From: Chloroflexota bacterium | GTDB taxonomy: Bacteria > Chloroflexota > Limnocylindria > Limnocylindrales > CSP1-4 | Direction of reading: 5' to 3' | Assembly (NCBI GenBank): GCA_021785175.1 | Contig: JAJYGH010000020.1 | Location: 20,223 to 65,553, forward strand | DNA length: 45,331 nucleotides | Shown here: positions 36,299-43,745 of the stretch, piece after piece | Numbering within the stretch: the stretch's first letter is position 1 | How the letters are laid out: the number at the start of each line of letters is the position of its first letter | Made by a program: the position numbers and the translations under genes | The notes under the pieces: generated by a model | The model's database searches: none | What the model saw: only the letters and a program-made list of their open reading frames with translations | What the model was told of the DNA's origin: nothing

Positions 36299-37468
36299 AT
36301 GTTTGCCTCGCTCGTCGGTGCCTACCCCCGAACCCCGCTCCCCGGCCAGCCCTTCCGGTCGCGGTCGGCCCACGCGCGCCTCGAGCGCGGCGAGATCGAC
36401 GAAGCCGCCTTCCGCGCCGTGCAGGACGAGCTCGTCCGCGAGGTGATGGCGGAGCAGCTCGACGCCGGACTGCAACTGCTGACCGACGGGCAGGTGCGCT
36501 GGGACGACCAGCAGACCGTGATCGCGAGCGGGCTCCGCGGGTTCGAGATCACCGGTTTGCTGCGGTACTTCGACACGAACACGTACTTCCGGCAGCCCCG
36601 CGCGGTCGAGGTGCCGCGCTGGGAGTCCTCGATCACGGTCACGGACTGGCTGTTCGCCCACGAGACGGCGGCCGCGCTGGCCGACGAGCGCGGCCTCGAG
36701 GCACCGCCCGTCAAGCAGTGCGTGGTGGGGCCGTACACGCTCGGGTGGCTGTCCGATCCGGGCGAGATCGGGCGGGAGCGGCTGGTGCTCGCGCTGGCCG
36801 AAGCGCTGAACGAGGAGCTCCATGCGCTGCGCGCGGCGGGGGCGCCCGTCATCCAGCTCGACGAGAACGCGCTGACGCTCATCGCGCCGGATGACGACGC
36901 CGAGCGCCGGCTGGCCGGCGACGCCCTGCGGCGCGTCATGCAGGGACTCGAGGACACGCACGTGTGCCTGTCGGTCACGATGGGTGACGCGGTCGGCGCG
37001 GGGCCGGACGTCCTGTTCGACGCTCCGTTCCGCAGCCACCTGTTCGACCTGATCGCAGGCCCGGACAACTGGGAGCTGATCGCGCAGGCCCCGCACGAGC
37101 GGGGGATCGTGTGCGGCGTGGCGAATGCGCGCAACACGATGCCGGACGACGAGTCGGCCATGATCCGCGCGGCGCACTACGCGGCGTCGACGCAGGCGCG
37201 GGGTCTCGAGCGTGTCGCACTTGCGCCGTCGACCAGCCTGGAGTACCTCCCGCGAGATCGCGCGAAGGCCAAGATCGAGGCGCTTGCCGAGGCCGCGCGC
37301 AAGGCGGCCATCACCGATCCCGAGGAGCTCGCGAGGCAGATGGATTCCCGCGCTGTCGACATCCGGAGCGCGGCCGTCGGCCGCCACGTGCCACCGTCCG
37401 AGGGGCCGGGCGGCCCCACCACGAGCGCTGCACCCGCGGCCGCCGCGGCGCAGGGGAGCGCGCGATGA
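36299..37468 (+). CDS. MetE-like protein without the zinc ligands
   Basis: A 389-residue TIM-barrel protein of the cobalamin-independent methionine synthase superfamily. LVGAYPRTPLPGQPF, DGQVRWDDQQTVIASGL, VVGPYTLGWLSDPG and VIQLDENAL line up with the same blocks in the next gene. At the zinc site the expected HxC is SVT (S225, T227) and the last Cys is T312 (APSTSLEY); only the Glu (E259) is kept. It should therefore be unable to activate homocysteine in the usual way. The C-terminal ~30 residues are Pro/Ala-rich. ATG 36299 has GGGAG 5 nt upstream. Its stop overlaps the next start by ATGA, which suggests the two proteins are made together and form a complex. Confidence 0.8.
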   Translation: MFASLVGAYPRTPLPGQPFRSRSAHARLERGEIDEAAFRAVQDELVREVMAEQLDAGLQLLTDGQVRWDDQQTVIASGLRGFEITGLLRYFDTNTYFRQPRAVEVPRWESSITVTDWLFAHETAAALADERGLEAPPVKQCVVGPYTLGWLSDPGEIGRERLVLALAEALNEELHALRAAGAPVIQLDENALTLIAPDDDAERRLAGDALRRVMQGLEDTHVCLSVTMGDAVGAGPDVLFDAPFRSHLFDLIAGPDNWELIAQAPHERGIVCGVANARNTMPDDESAMIRAAHYAASTQARGLERVALAPSTSLEYLPRDRAKAKIEALAEAARKAAITDPEELARQMDSRAVDIRSAAVGRHVPPSEGPGGPTTSAAPAAAAAQGSAR

Positions 37469-38505
37469 GCAACGGGCTGTGGACCACGTCGGTGGGGTCA
37501 TTCCCGAAGCCACCGGAGCTGATCCGGGCGCGGGCGGAGCATGCGGCCGGGCGCCTCGGCGACGAGGAGCTGCACGAGCTCGAGCGGCGCGCGACCGAGG
37601 ACTGGATCCGCTTCCAGGAGGAGATCGGCGTCGACATCCTCGTCGACGGCGAGATGTACCGCGGCGACATGGCCACGTACTTCGCCGAGGAGATGACGGG
37701 GTTCGAGATCGGCGGTCTCGTGCGCAGCTACGGCAACCGGTACTACCGGAAGCCGATCGCCGTCGGCGCGGTCCGGCGGACACACCCGATCACGCTCGAC
37801 GCGTGGAAGTTCGCGCAGTCGCTCACGGCCCGGCCGGTGAAGGGCATGCTCACGGGCCCGTACACGATCGCCGACTGGAGCTTCGACGAGCACTACGGCT
37901 CGCGCCGCGAGTTCGTGCTCGATCTCGCCCGCGCCATCCACGAAGAGGCGATGGACCTCGCCGCGGCCGGGGCGCAGTTCATCCAGGTCGACGAACCTGC
38001 GGCGTCGGCGCGCATGGACGAGCTGCCGCTGGTGGCCGAGGCCATGGCGATCGTGACCGACGGCCTGAACGCGCACGCGATCACGCACATCTGCTACGGC
38101 GACTTCATGCAGGCCTACCCGACCATGCTCGACATCCCCGTCGACCAGATCGACCTCGAGATGGCGAACTCGGGCTACGACCTGCTCGACCGGTTCCGGG
38201 ACATCCCCTTCACGAAGGCGATCGGCCTGGGCGTGGTGGACGTGCACAGCCACCGGATCGAGTCGGTCGACGAGGCTGCCGACGGCATCCGCAGGGCGCT
38301 CGAGGTGCTCCCGCCGGAGCGCGTGTTCGTCGATCCCGACTGTGGGCTCAAGACCCGGACGGTCGAGGAGGCGAAGGACAAGCTGCGGGTGGTGGTCGAG
38401 GCCGCGCGCCGCGTCCGAGAGGAGCGCGGCATCGGCGATGTCCTGCCGGGCAGGGGTTCGACGCCGGGCCGCTCGCTCGGAGCGCCCCGTCCCGCCAGCG
38501 CCTGA
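37465..38505 (+). CDS. Core-MetE-type methionine synthase (homocysteine methyltransferase)
   Basis: A 346-residue single-barrel MetE-like enzyme, about half the length of the E. coli two-barrel MetE (~750). The full zinc site is seen: H208 and C210 (THICYGDF), E232 (DLEMANSG) and C293 (DPDCGLKTR). TTSVGSFPKP at the N-terminus and DEPA (177-180, IQVDEPA) for homocysteine binding are also present. Such core-MetE proteins lack the folate-binding N-terminal domain and are thought to use another methyl donor, such as a corrinoid protein, or a partner. ATG 37465 overlaps the preceding stop (ATGA) with GGGAG upstream. It probably works with the zinc-less paralogue next to it. Confidence 0.87.
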   Translation: MSNGLWTTSVGSFPKPPELIRARAEHAAGRLGDEELHELERRATEDWIRFQEEIGVDILVDGEMYRGDMATYFAEEMTGFEIGGLVRSYGNRYYRKPIAVGAVRRTHPITLDAWKFAQSLTARPVKGMLTGPYTIADWSFDEHYGSRREFVLDLARAIHEEAMDLAAAGAQFIQVDEPAASARMDELPLVAEAMAIVTDGLNAHAITHICYGDFMQAYPTMLDIPVDQIDLEMANSGYDLLDRFRDIPFTKAIGLGVVDVHSHRIESVDEAADGIRRALEVLPPERVFVDPDCGLKTRTVEEAKDKLRVVVEAARRVREERGIGDVLPGRGSTPGRSLGAPRPASA

Positions 38506-38530
38506 TCCCGTGCGGTCCGGGCCGACAGGG

Positions 38531-38548
38531 CCCCGGCGTGAGCCGGGG
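38531..38548 (+). terminator. Hairpin after the MetE-like operon
   Basis: CCCCGGC / GCCGGGG, 7 perfect pairs with a GTGA loop, 26 nt after the stop at 38505. There is no T-tract. Confidence 0.4.
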
Positions 38549-38589
38549 ACGACGCCGGCAACGTTTGGCGCGTCCCGCCCGGCGACCCG

Positions 38590-39228
38590 ATGGAGTTGAT
38601 CTCCCGGTCCGTCGGGCCGCTCGGAACGAACGTCTACCTGCTCGGCGACTCTGCCTCTCGGGAGGCGGTCGCGATCGATACCGCGATCCCGAGCGCTGCG
38701 TGGATCGCCGAGCAGCTCGGGGTGCGCGGCTGGGCGCTGAAGCTCGTCGTGAGCACGCACCGGCACTGGGACCACGTCGGGGACAACGCGGCGGTCCAGG
38801 CGTCCACCGGCGCGCTCATTGCCTGTCACCCGCTCGACCGGCATGGACTCGAGGACCCGGCGCCGCTCTTCGCGCCGTTTCCGATCCCGCCGTCCGTGCC
38901 GGCCGTCGAGATCGTGGAGGGCGACGAGATCCGGTTCGGGCGGCAGCGCCTGCGCGTGCTGCACACGCCGGGGCATACGGAAGGCTCCGTCTGCCTGCTC
39001 GACGCCGGGGAGGGGCTCCTGTTCGCCGGCGACACGCTGTTCGCCGGCGGCTGGGGGCGGGTCGATCTGCCGGGCGGGTCTGCGGACGCGATGGCCGACT
39101 CGCTGGCGCGGCTCGCCTCGCTCGACGACGCGCTCCGCGTGCTTCCCGGGCACGGCGCGGAGACCACGATCGCACGGGAACGCAGGCTCCTGGAGTTCAT
39201 GGCGCGGGAGCGACGGCTGCCGACCTGA
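38590..39228 (+). CDS. MBL-fold metallo-hydrolase, glyoxalase II-like
   Basis: A 212-residue beta-lactamase-fold hydrolase. The metal motif is STHRHWDHVGDN (HxHxDH), then HTPGHTEGSVCL (His), LLFAGDTLFAGGWGRVDLPG (bridging Asp) and VLPGHGAETTI (last His). GTNVYLLGD at the start is typical of hydroxyacylglutathione hydrolase-like proteins. It lacks the C-terminal glutathione-binding domain, so it is probably a general thioester hydrolase. ATG 38590 starts 41 nt after a hairpin that follows the MetE-like genes. No clear promoter box is seen. Cytoplasmic. Confidence 0.88.
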   Translation: MELISRSVGPLGTNVYLLGDSASREAVAIDTAIPSAAWIAEQLGVRGWALKLVVSTHRHWDHVGDNAAVQASTGALIACHPLDRHGLEDPAPLFAPFPIPPSVPAVEIVEGDEIRFGRQRLRVLHTPGHTEGSVCLLDAGEGLLFAGDTLFAGGWGRVDLPGGSADAMADSLARLASLDDALRVLPGHGAETTIARERRLLEFMARERRLPT

Positions 39229-39312
39229 CGCGGCGAAGCGACGTGGCGTAACGATCCGCCGATGCAATGCGAAGCGGCCGCTCCGACGTTTGACGGTCCC
39301 TGCCCCCACGCG

Positions 39313-39318
39313 TACGCT
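39313..39318 (+). promoter_or_regulatory. -10 box TACGCT of the AAA+/VWA operon
   Basis: TACGCT gives an expected start near 39325, about 30 nt before GTG 39356. A GGAGG Shine-Dalgarno (39347-39351) follows. Confidence 0.45.
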
Positions 39319-39355
39319 CGCGGCCCGGATCTGCCAGTCGTCCCCTGGAGGCAGC

Positions 39356-39814
39356 GTGGATCGTCTCCCGCACCACCCAGGCCGTCGGCCCCGCGGACGG
39401 GAGCCGGTGGCCTCGTTCACCGTCACCGGGCTCGTGTCCGCCCGCGTCCTCGACGCCGATCTCGCATCGCCCCTCTGGCTCACGCTCGAGGGCAACGTGC
39501 CGTTGTTCGTCGCGGGATCGCCCGCGCTCGCGGCCGGGTCCCCCGGCGCCCCGCGGGCCTTCCTCGAGACCTTCCTGGACTTGCTGCCCCCGACCGTCGC
39601 GCGCCTCGACCTGGACGGACCCCGCGAAACTCTTTCGTGGCTCGGTGACGTTGCGCCGCCCCCGCAGCGGCTCGCGCCGCCCGAAACCACGTTCCTGGTC
39701 GCCGGCGAGCTCGGGCGGGATGAGGAAGCCGGCATGTCCGGCCCGGCCACCCCGAACGCGCTGCACGCGCTGCTCGCGCGGCGGTCGAGGTCCACGACCG
39801 GAGGTCACGCGTGA
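39356..39814 (+). CDS. Small unknown protein, first gene of the AAA+/VWA operon
   Basis: A 152-residue protein I do not recognise. After a basic start (VDRLPHHPGRRPRGREP) comes ASFTVTGLVSARVLDADLAS, then alternating hydrophobic segments (LFVAGSPALAAGS, FLETFLDLLPPTVARLDLDG) and a C-terminal helix NALHALLARRSRS. No known catalytic motif or membrane helix is visible. GTG 39356 has GGAGG 4 nt upstream, a strong support for this start. Its stop overlaps the AAA+ start by GTGA. It may be an adaptor or substrate of the AAA+/VWA pair; that is inference from coupling only. Confidence 0.7.
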   Translation: MDRLPHHPGRRPRGREPVASFTVTGLVSARVLDADLASPLWLTLEGNVPLFVAGSPALAAGSPGAPRAFLETFLDLLPPTVARLDLDGPRETLSWLGDVAPPPQRLAPPETTFLVAGELGRDEEAGMSGPATPNALHALLARRSRSTTGGHA

Positions 39815-41250
39815 GCCAGGAGCCACTGACGGCCGGCGTTCCCCGGCCCGCGACGCTCGGCCAGCTGCGGGCATCCGGCTACCGGCCGCGCACCGTGAAG
39901 CAGGAGATGCGTGCGAATCTCGTCGCGGCCCTGGCGTCCGGCGGCCGGCTGTTCCCCGGCATCGTCGGCTACGAGGAGACCGTCGTCCCGGCCGTCGAGA
40001 ACGCGATCCTCGCCGGGCAGGACCTCGTGTTCCTGGGCGAACGCGGGCAGGGCAAGACGCGGATGGCCCGCCTCCTGGTCGGTCTGCTCGACGAGGCGAT
40101 CCCCGTCGTCGCCGGTGCCGAGCTGCGCGACGATCCGCTCGCGCCGTTCAGCACCCAGGGGCGCGCGATCGTCGAGGCCCAGGGGGACGACACGCCGCTC
40201 GAGTGGCTCCCGCGCGACCGCCGCTACGGCGAGAAGCTGGCCACGCCCGACATCACGATCGCGGACCTCATCGGCGAGGTGGACCCCATCAAGGTGGCCG
40301 AGGGTCGCTACCTCTCGGACGAGACCACGATCCATTTCGGGCTCATCCCGCGCACGAACCGGGGGATCTTCGCGATCAACGAGCTGCCCGACCTCGCGGA
40401 ACGGATCCAGGTGGGGCTCCTCAACATCCTCGAGGAGCGCGACGTCCAGGTTCGCGGCTACACGCTGCGGCTCCCGCTCGACCTGTTCGTCGTGGCGAGC
40501 GCGAACCCGGAGGACTATACGAGCCGCGGGCGGATCATCACGCCGCTCAAGGACCGGCTGGGCTCGCAGATCCGGACTCACTACCCCCGCACGCTCGAGC
40601 ACGAGATCTCGATCATGCGGCAGGAGCGGATGCGGTTCGAGGACGTCCCCGGCGGGCCGCACCTCGAGGAGCCGCCGTACATGCTCGAGGTCGTCGCCGA
40701 GCTCTCGCACCTCGCGCGCCGCACGCCTGAGGTCAGCCAGCGGTCCGGCGTCAGCGTCCGGGTCAGCACCGCCAATCTCGAGACGCTCCTCGCGAACGCG
40801 TACCGCCGGGCGGTCCGGCTCGGCGAGGGCACGGCGTCGCCGCGCATCAGCGACCTCGTCGCGCTGCTGCCGTCCACGACCGGCAAGATCGAGCTCGAGA
40901 CGATCGGGGACAACATCCCGGAGGAGCGCATCGTCGAGCGACTCGTCAACCGGTCCGTCCTCGCTGTGTTCGGGCGGCGCCTGGCCGGCGACGCGATCGA
41001 CGATGTCGTCTCCGCCTTCGAGGGCGGCCTCACGGTCGAGACGGGCGAGCTCGTGCCGTCGCGGGAGTACGTCCGGTGGGCACGCGAGGTCCCGGGGCTC
41101 GGCGCGGCCGTCGCGCGGCTCGGGGCAGGGGAGTCACCCGCGTCGATCGCCTCGGCGGTCGAGTTCGTGCTCGAGGGGCTGCACCTGCAGCGCCGGCTGA
41201 ACAAGGAGCGGCGAACGGCCGTCGGTGGCGGAGGGACGTACCGCCGATGA
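39811..41250 (+). CDS. AAA+ ATPase of the magnesium-chelatase ChlI / MoxR-like group
   Basis: A 479-residue ATPase. Walker A is GERGQGKT (76-83). The Walker B position reads GIFAINELPDL, where the usual Asp is Asn and the Glu is kept. Sensor 1 is VVASANPEDYTSRGRIITPL, with the Arg finger in KDRLGSQIRTHYP. PITTPD-like insertion blocks (LATPDITIADLIGEVDP) resemble the ChlI/BchI helix-2 insert. The last ~120 residues are an alpha-helical lid. Paired with a VWA protein, as in Mg-chelatase (I+D), MoxR-VWA and RavA-ViaA systems that remodel proteins or insert metals. No chlorophyll or cobalamin genes lie nearby. The GTG overlaps the previous stop. Confidence 0.88.
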   Translation: MSQEPLTAGVPRPATLGQLRASGYRPRTVKQEMRANLVAALASGGRLFPGIVGYEETVVPAVENAILAGQDLVFLGERGQGKTRMARLLVGLLDEAIPVVAGAELRDDPLAPFSTQGRAIVEAQGDDTPLEWLPRDRRYGEKLATPDITIADLIGEVDPIKVAEGRYLSDETTIHFGLIPRTNRGIFAINELPDLAERIQVGLLNILEERDVQVRGYTLRLPLDLFVVASANPEDYTSRGRIITPLKDRLGSQIRTHYPRTLEHEISIMRQERMRFEDVPGGPHLEEPPYMLEVVAELSHLARRTPEVSQRSGVSVRVSTANLETLLANAYRRAVRLGEGTASPRISDLVALLPSTTGKIELETIGDNIPEERIVERLVNRSVLAVFGRRLAGDAIDDVVSAFEGGLTVETGELVPSREYVRWAREVPGLGAAVARLGAGESPASIASAVEFVLEGLHLQRRLNKERRTAVGGGGTYRR

Positions 41251-41327
41251 CGGGCGCGACGCTGGCGGCCCGATCGCCCGTGGGTCGCACCGCGGCCCGC
41301 GGGCGCGTCCCGGCCTCCGACCGATGA
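41247..41327 (+). CDS. Possible 26-codon coupling ORF between AAA+ and VWA genes
   Basis: ATG 41247 overlaps the AAA+ stop (ATGA) and its own TGA overlaps the VWA ATG at 41324 (ATGA again). It would encode MTGATLAARSPVGRTAARGR plus PASDR. It would let ribosomes pass from the AAA+ gene to the VWA gene by two reinitiations. It may be chance in GC-rich sequence; a GTG at 41225 in the VWA frame is an alternative explanation. Confidence 0.3.
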   Translation: MTGATLAARSPVGRTAARGRVPASDR

Positions 41328-43552
41328 CCGGCGACCTGTTCGATCCCACCGACTGGCGCGCGGCGCCCGGCGAGCTCGCGGGCCGGGGCAGGGCGCGCTA
41401 CGGCCGCTGGGACGGGACGCAGCGGTTCGACGCGATCGACGCGGACGAGCTGCTCGACACCTTGTCGGAGGACGTGCTGGCCGACGGTGACGTCGACGAC
41501 GCGATGCGGCGCGCACTCGACGAGGGTATCCGCGGACGAGACGGGGAGCCGCGCATCCCCGGACTGCAGGAGCTGTTGCGACGGCTTGCGGAGCGGCGGC
41601 GCGAGATGCTCAAGCGCCATGGGCTCGACGATGTCCTGGGCGACCTTCGGCGTCAGCTCGACGAGATCGTCGACACGGAGCGCGAAGGCATCGCCCGGCG
41701 GCTGCAGGCCGCCGACGGCGCGCAGGACCGGGAGGCGTCGGCGAGTGACGAGCAGAGCGCCGATGACGAGCAGGGTGCCGATGACGAGCAGGGTGCCGAA
41801 GAGGGCCGGGGCCAGCCGCCCGCGCGCCCGGGCGGGGACGGCGGGATTCCGAGCGCGTCGGAGCCGGACGACGGTGCGAGCGGAGACGACGGAGATGCCA
41901 TGCGCCGGATGCTGCGCCAGATGGCCCAGCGGAGGCAGGCCACGCTCGACGCGCTGCCGGACGGCGTCGGGGACCGCATCCGTGCGCTCGAGGAGTACGA
42001 GTTCCTCGAGCCGGCCGCCCGTGACGCGTTCCAGGCGCTGCTCGAGCGGCTGCGCGGTCGCATGCTCGACTCGACGTTCCAGGGGCTGGCCGATCGGCTG
42101 CGCTCGACGAAACCGGAGGACCTGCAGGCGACGCGTGAGATGGTGCGTGACCTCGAGCACCTGCTCCAGGAGCGGCTCGAGGGTGGCGATCCGGATGCGA
42201 GCGAGTTCCTGTCGAAGTACGGCCACCTGTTCCCCGGCGCGCAGAACCTCGACGACATCGTGGACCAGCTGGCCGAGCGGATGGCCGCGATGCAGTCGCT
42301 CCTGCGGTCGATGACGGCGGAACAGCGCCAGGAGCTCGGGTCGGTGATGGATGCGCTGCTGCGGGACGACCGGCTCCGCTACGACCTCGCGCGCCTGGCC
42401 GGGATGCTCGATCGGCTGCTGCCGGACGGTCTCGGCAAGCGGTTCCCGTTCCGCGGCGACGAGGAGCTGGGCCTCGAGCAGGCCCTCGACGAGATCGGCA
42501 CGCTGCAGCGGCTCGACCGCCTGGGCGAGCAGCTGGCCGGAGCGGACGACCCGCCCGCGCTGGCCGACGTCGACCCGTCCGAGGTGGCGCGTCTGCTCGG
42601 CCAGGAGTCGGCAGACGACCTCGCGGCGCTCCAGCGAGCCGCGACAGCGCTCGCGGAGGCCGGCTACGCGACGTGGAACGGCGATCACCTCGAGCTCACG
42701 CCGAGGGGCCAGCGACGAATCGGTCAGAAGGTGCTCGACGAGGTGTTCGGGCGTCTCGGGCGCGACGCGTTCGGGGGGCACCGGCTGACCCGGAGCGGCG
42801 GGATCGGCGAGCGGACCGGGATGTCGTCGGCGTACGAGTTCGGGCGCCCGTTCGACCTGGACCTCCGTGCGACGCTCGACCGCGCGGTGGCGCGCGAGGT
42901 CTCGCGGCGCGGCAGACGCGCCGCGGTCAGCCTGGAGCCGGGCGACTTCCAGGTCCATGACGCGGAGACGTCGACGTCTGCCTCGACCGTGCTCCTGCTC
43001 GACATGAGCCGCTCGATGCTCCTGCGCGGCTGCTTCCTGGCCGCGAAGAAGGTCGCGATCGCGCTCGACACGCTGATCCGTACCCGCTACCCGCGCGACA
43101 CCCTGCACGTCGTCGGGTTCGCGTACGTGGCCCGGGAGATTCCGCCCGGGACGCTCGCGACGCTCTCGTGGCAAGGGCACGAGTACGGCACGAACCTCCA
43201 GCACGCCCTGCTGCTCGCGCGCCGCCTCCTGGCGCGCGACGCGGCGACGAACCGCTCGATCATCGTGATCACCGACGGCGAGCCGACCGCGCACATCGAG
43301 GACGAGCGGGTCGAGTTCAACTATCCGCCCACGCGGCGCACGATCGAGGAGACGCTTCGCGAGGTGGGGCGCTGCACGCGCGACGGGATCACGATCAACA
43401 CGTTCATGCTCGAGCGCTCGCGAGCGCTCGGCGAGTTCATCGACCGCGTGAGCCGGATGAACCGCGGGCGCGCGTTCTACGCGAGCCCGGAGCGGCTCGA
43501 GGAGTTCGTGCTGGTCGACTACCTTGACCGGCGCACGCGGCGCGTCGCCTGA
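41324..43552 (+). CDS. VWA-domain protein paired with the AAA+ ATPase
   Basis: A 742-residue protein. The C-terminal ~190 residues are a von Willebrand A domain with MIDAS DMSRSM (near residue 560), a conserved Thr region (GHEYGTNLQHALLLARRLL) and IIVITDGEPT. The N-terminal ~540 residues are helical and highly charged, with a low-complexity acidic insert (SADDEQGADDEQGAEEG) and repeated GLADRLRSTKPEDL-type helices. No membrane helix or signal. It would act as adaptor or target receptor for the AAA+ partner. ATG 41324 follows the tiny ORF; GTG 41225 in frame would add 33 residues and overlap the AAA+ gene by 26 nt. Confidence 0.88.
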   Translation: MTGDLFDPTDWRAAPGELAGRGRARYGRWDGTQRFDAIDADELLDTLSEDVLADGDVDDAMRRALDEGIRGRDGEPRIPGLQELLRRLAERRREMLKRHGLDDVLGDLRRQLDEIVDTEREGIARRLQAADGAQDREASASDEQSADDEQGADDEQGAEEGRGQPPARPGGDGGIPSASEPDDGASGDDGDAMRRMLRQMAQRRQATLDALPDGVGDRIRALEEYEFLEPAARDAFQALLERLRGRMLDSTFQGLADRLRSTKPEDLQATREMVRDLEHLLQERLEGGDPDASEFLSKYGHLFPGAQNLDDIVDQLAERMAAMQSLLRSMTAEQRQELGSVMDALLRDDRLRYDLARLAGMLDRLLPDGLGKRFPFRGDEELGLEQALDEIGTLQRLDRLGEQLAGADDPPALADVDPSEVARLLGQESADDLAALQRAATALAEAGYATWNGDHLELTPRGQRRIGQKVLDEVFGRLGRDAFGGHRLTRSGGIGERTGMSSAYEFGRPFDLDLRATLDRAVAREVSRRGRRAAVSLEPGDFQVHDAETSTSASTVLLLDMSRSMLLRGCFLAAKKVAIALDTLIRTRYPRDTLHVVGFAYVAREIPPGTLATLSWQGHEYGTNLQHALLLARRLLARDAATNRSIIVITDGEPTAHIEDERVEFNYPPTRRTIEETLREVGRCTRDGITINTFMLERSRALGEFIDRVSRMNRGRAFYASPERLEEFVLVDYLDRRTRRVA
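41747..41800 (+). repeat. Three 18-bp tandem repeats inside the VWA gene
   Basis: Units GACGAGCAGNGYGCCGAW at 41747, 41765 and 41783; the last two are identical for 17 of 18 bases. They encode DEQ(S/G)A(D/E), an acidic linker. Confidence 0.85.
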
Positions 43553-43555
43553 GGT

Positions 43556-43604
43556 CGCGGCCCGGACGCGGCGTGCGGCGGGCGTGGGGGTTGTGCGGGC
43601 CGCG
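43556..43604 (+). terminator. Long-loop hairpin after the VWA gene
   Basis: CGCGGCCCG (43556-43564) pairs with CGGGCCGCG (43596-43604) around a 31-nt loop, 3 nt after the VWA stop. There is no T-tract. Confidence 0.3.
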
Positions 43605-43672
43605 AGGGCCTGATCGACGAACGACAGGCGTGGGGCGCGACGAGTGGCCCTCGGCGCGAGAGAGCCGCGCGG

Positions 43673-43678
43673 TAGGAT
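43673..43678 (+). promoter_or_regulatory. -10 box TAGGAT of the aldolase gene
   Basis: TAGGAT suggests a start near 43685 and a leader of about 60 nt; GGAGG at 43736-43740 is the ribosome-binding site. Confidence 0.5.
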
Positions 43679-43745
43679 TCCGCGCGTAGCAAACGAACGC
43701 GACGCACGTCGCCCCACCACCGGCGCCCCGCCATCGGAGGACCCA

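Noticed and set aside
34367-37783. A minus-strand frame extending gamma-glutamyltransferase to 1138 residues
   Set aside because: The part before ATG 36133 is antisense to the MetE-like genes and lacks protein-like character; the GACAAT box and family N-terminus support 36133.
41225-43552. GTG 41225 as the VWA start
   Set aside because: It would overlap the AAA+ gene by 26 nt with an unconserved-looking 33-residue Arg/Gly-rich leader; ATG 41324 opens directly into the protein-like region. It is kept as an alternative.
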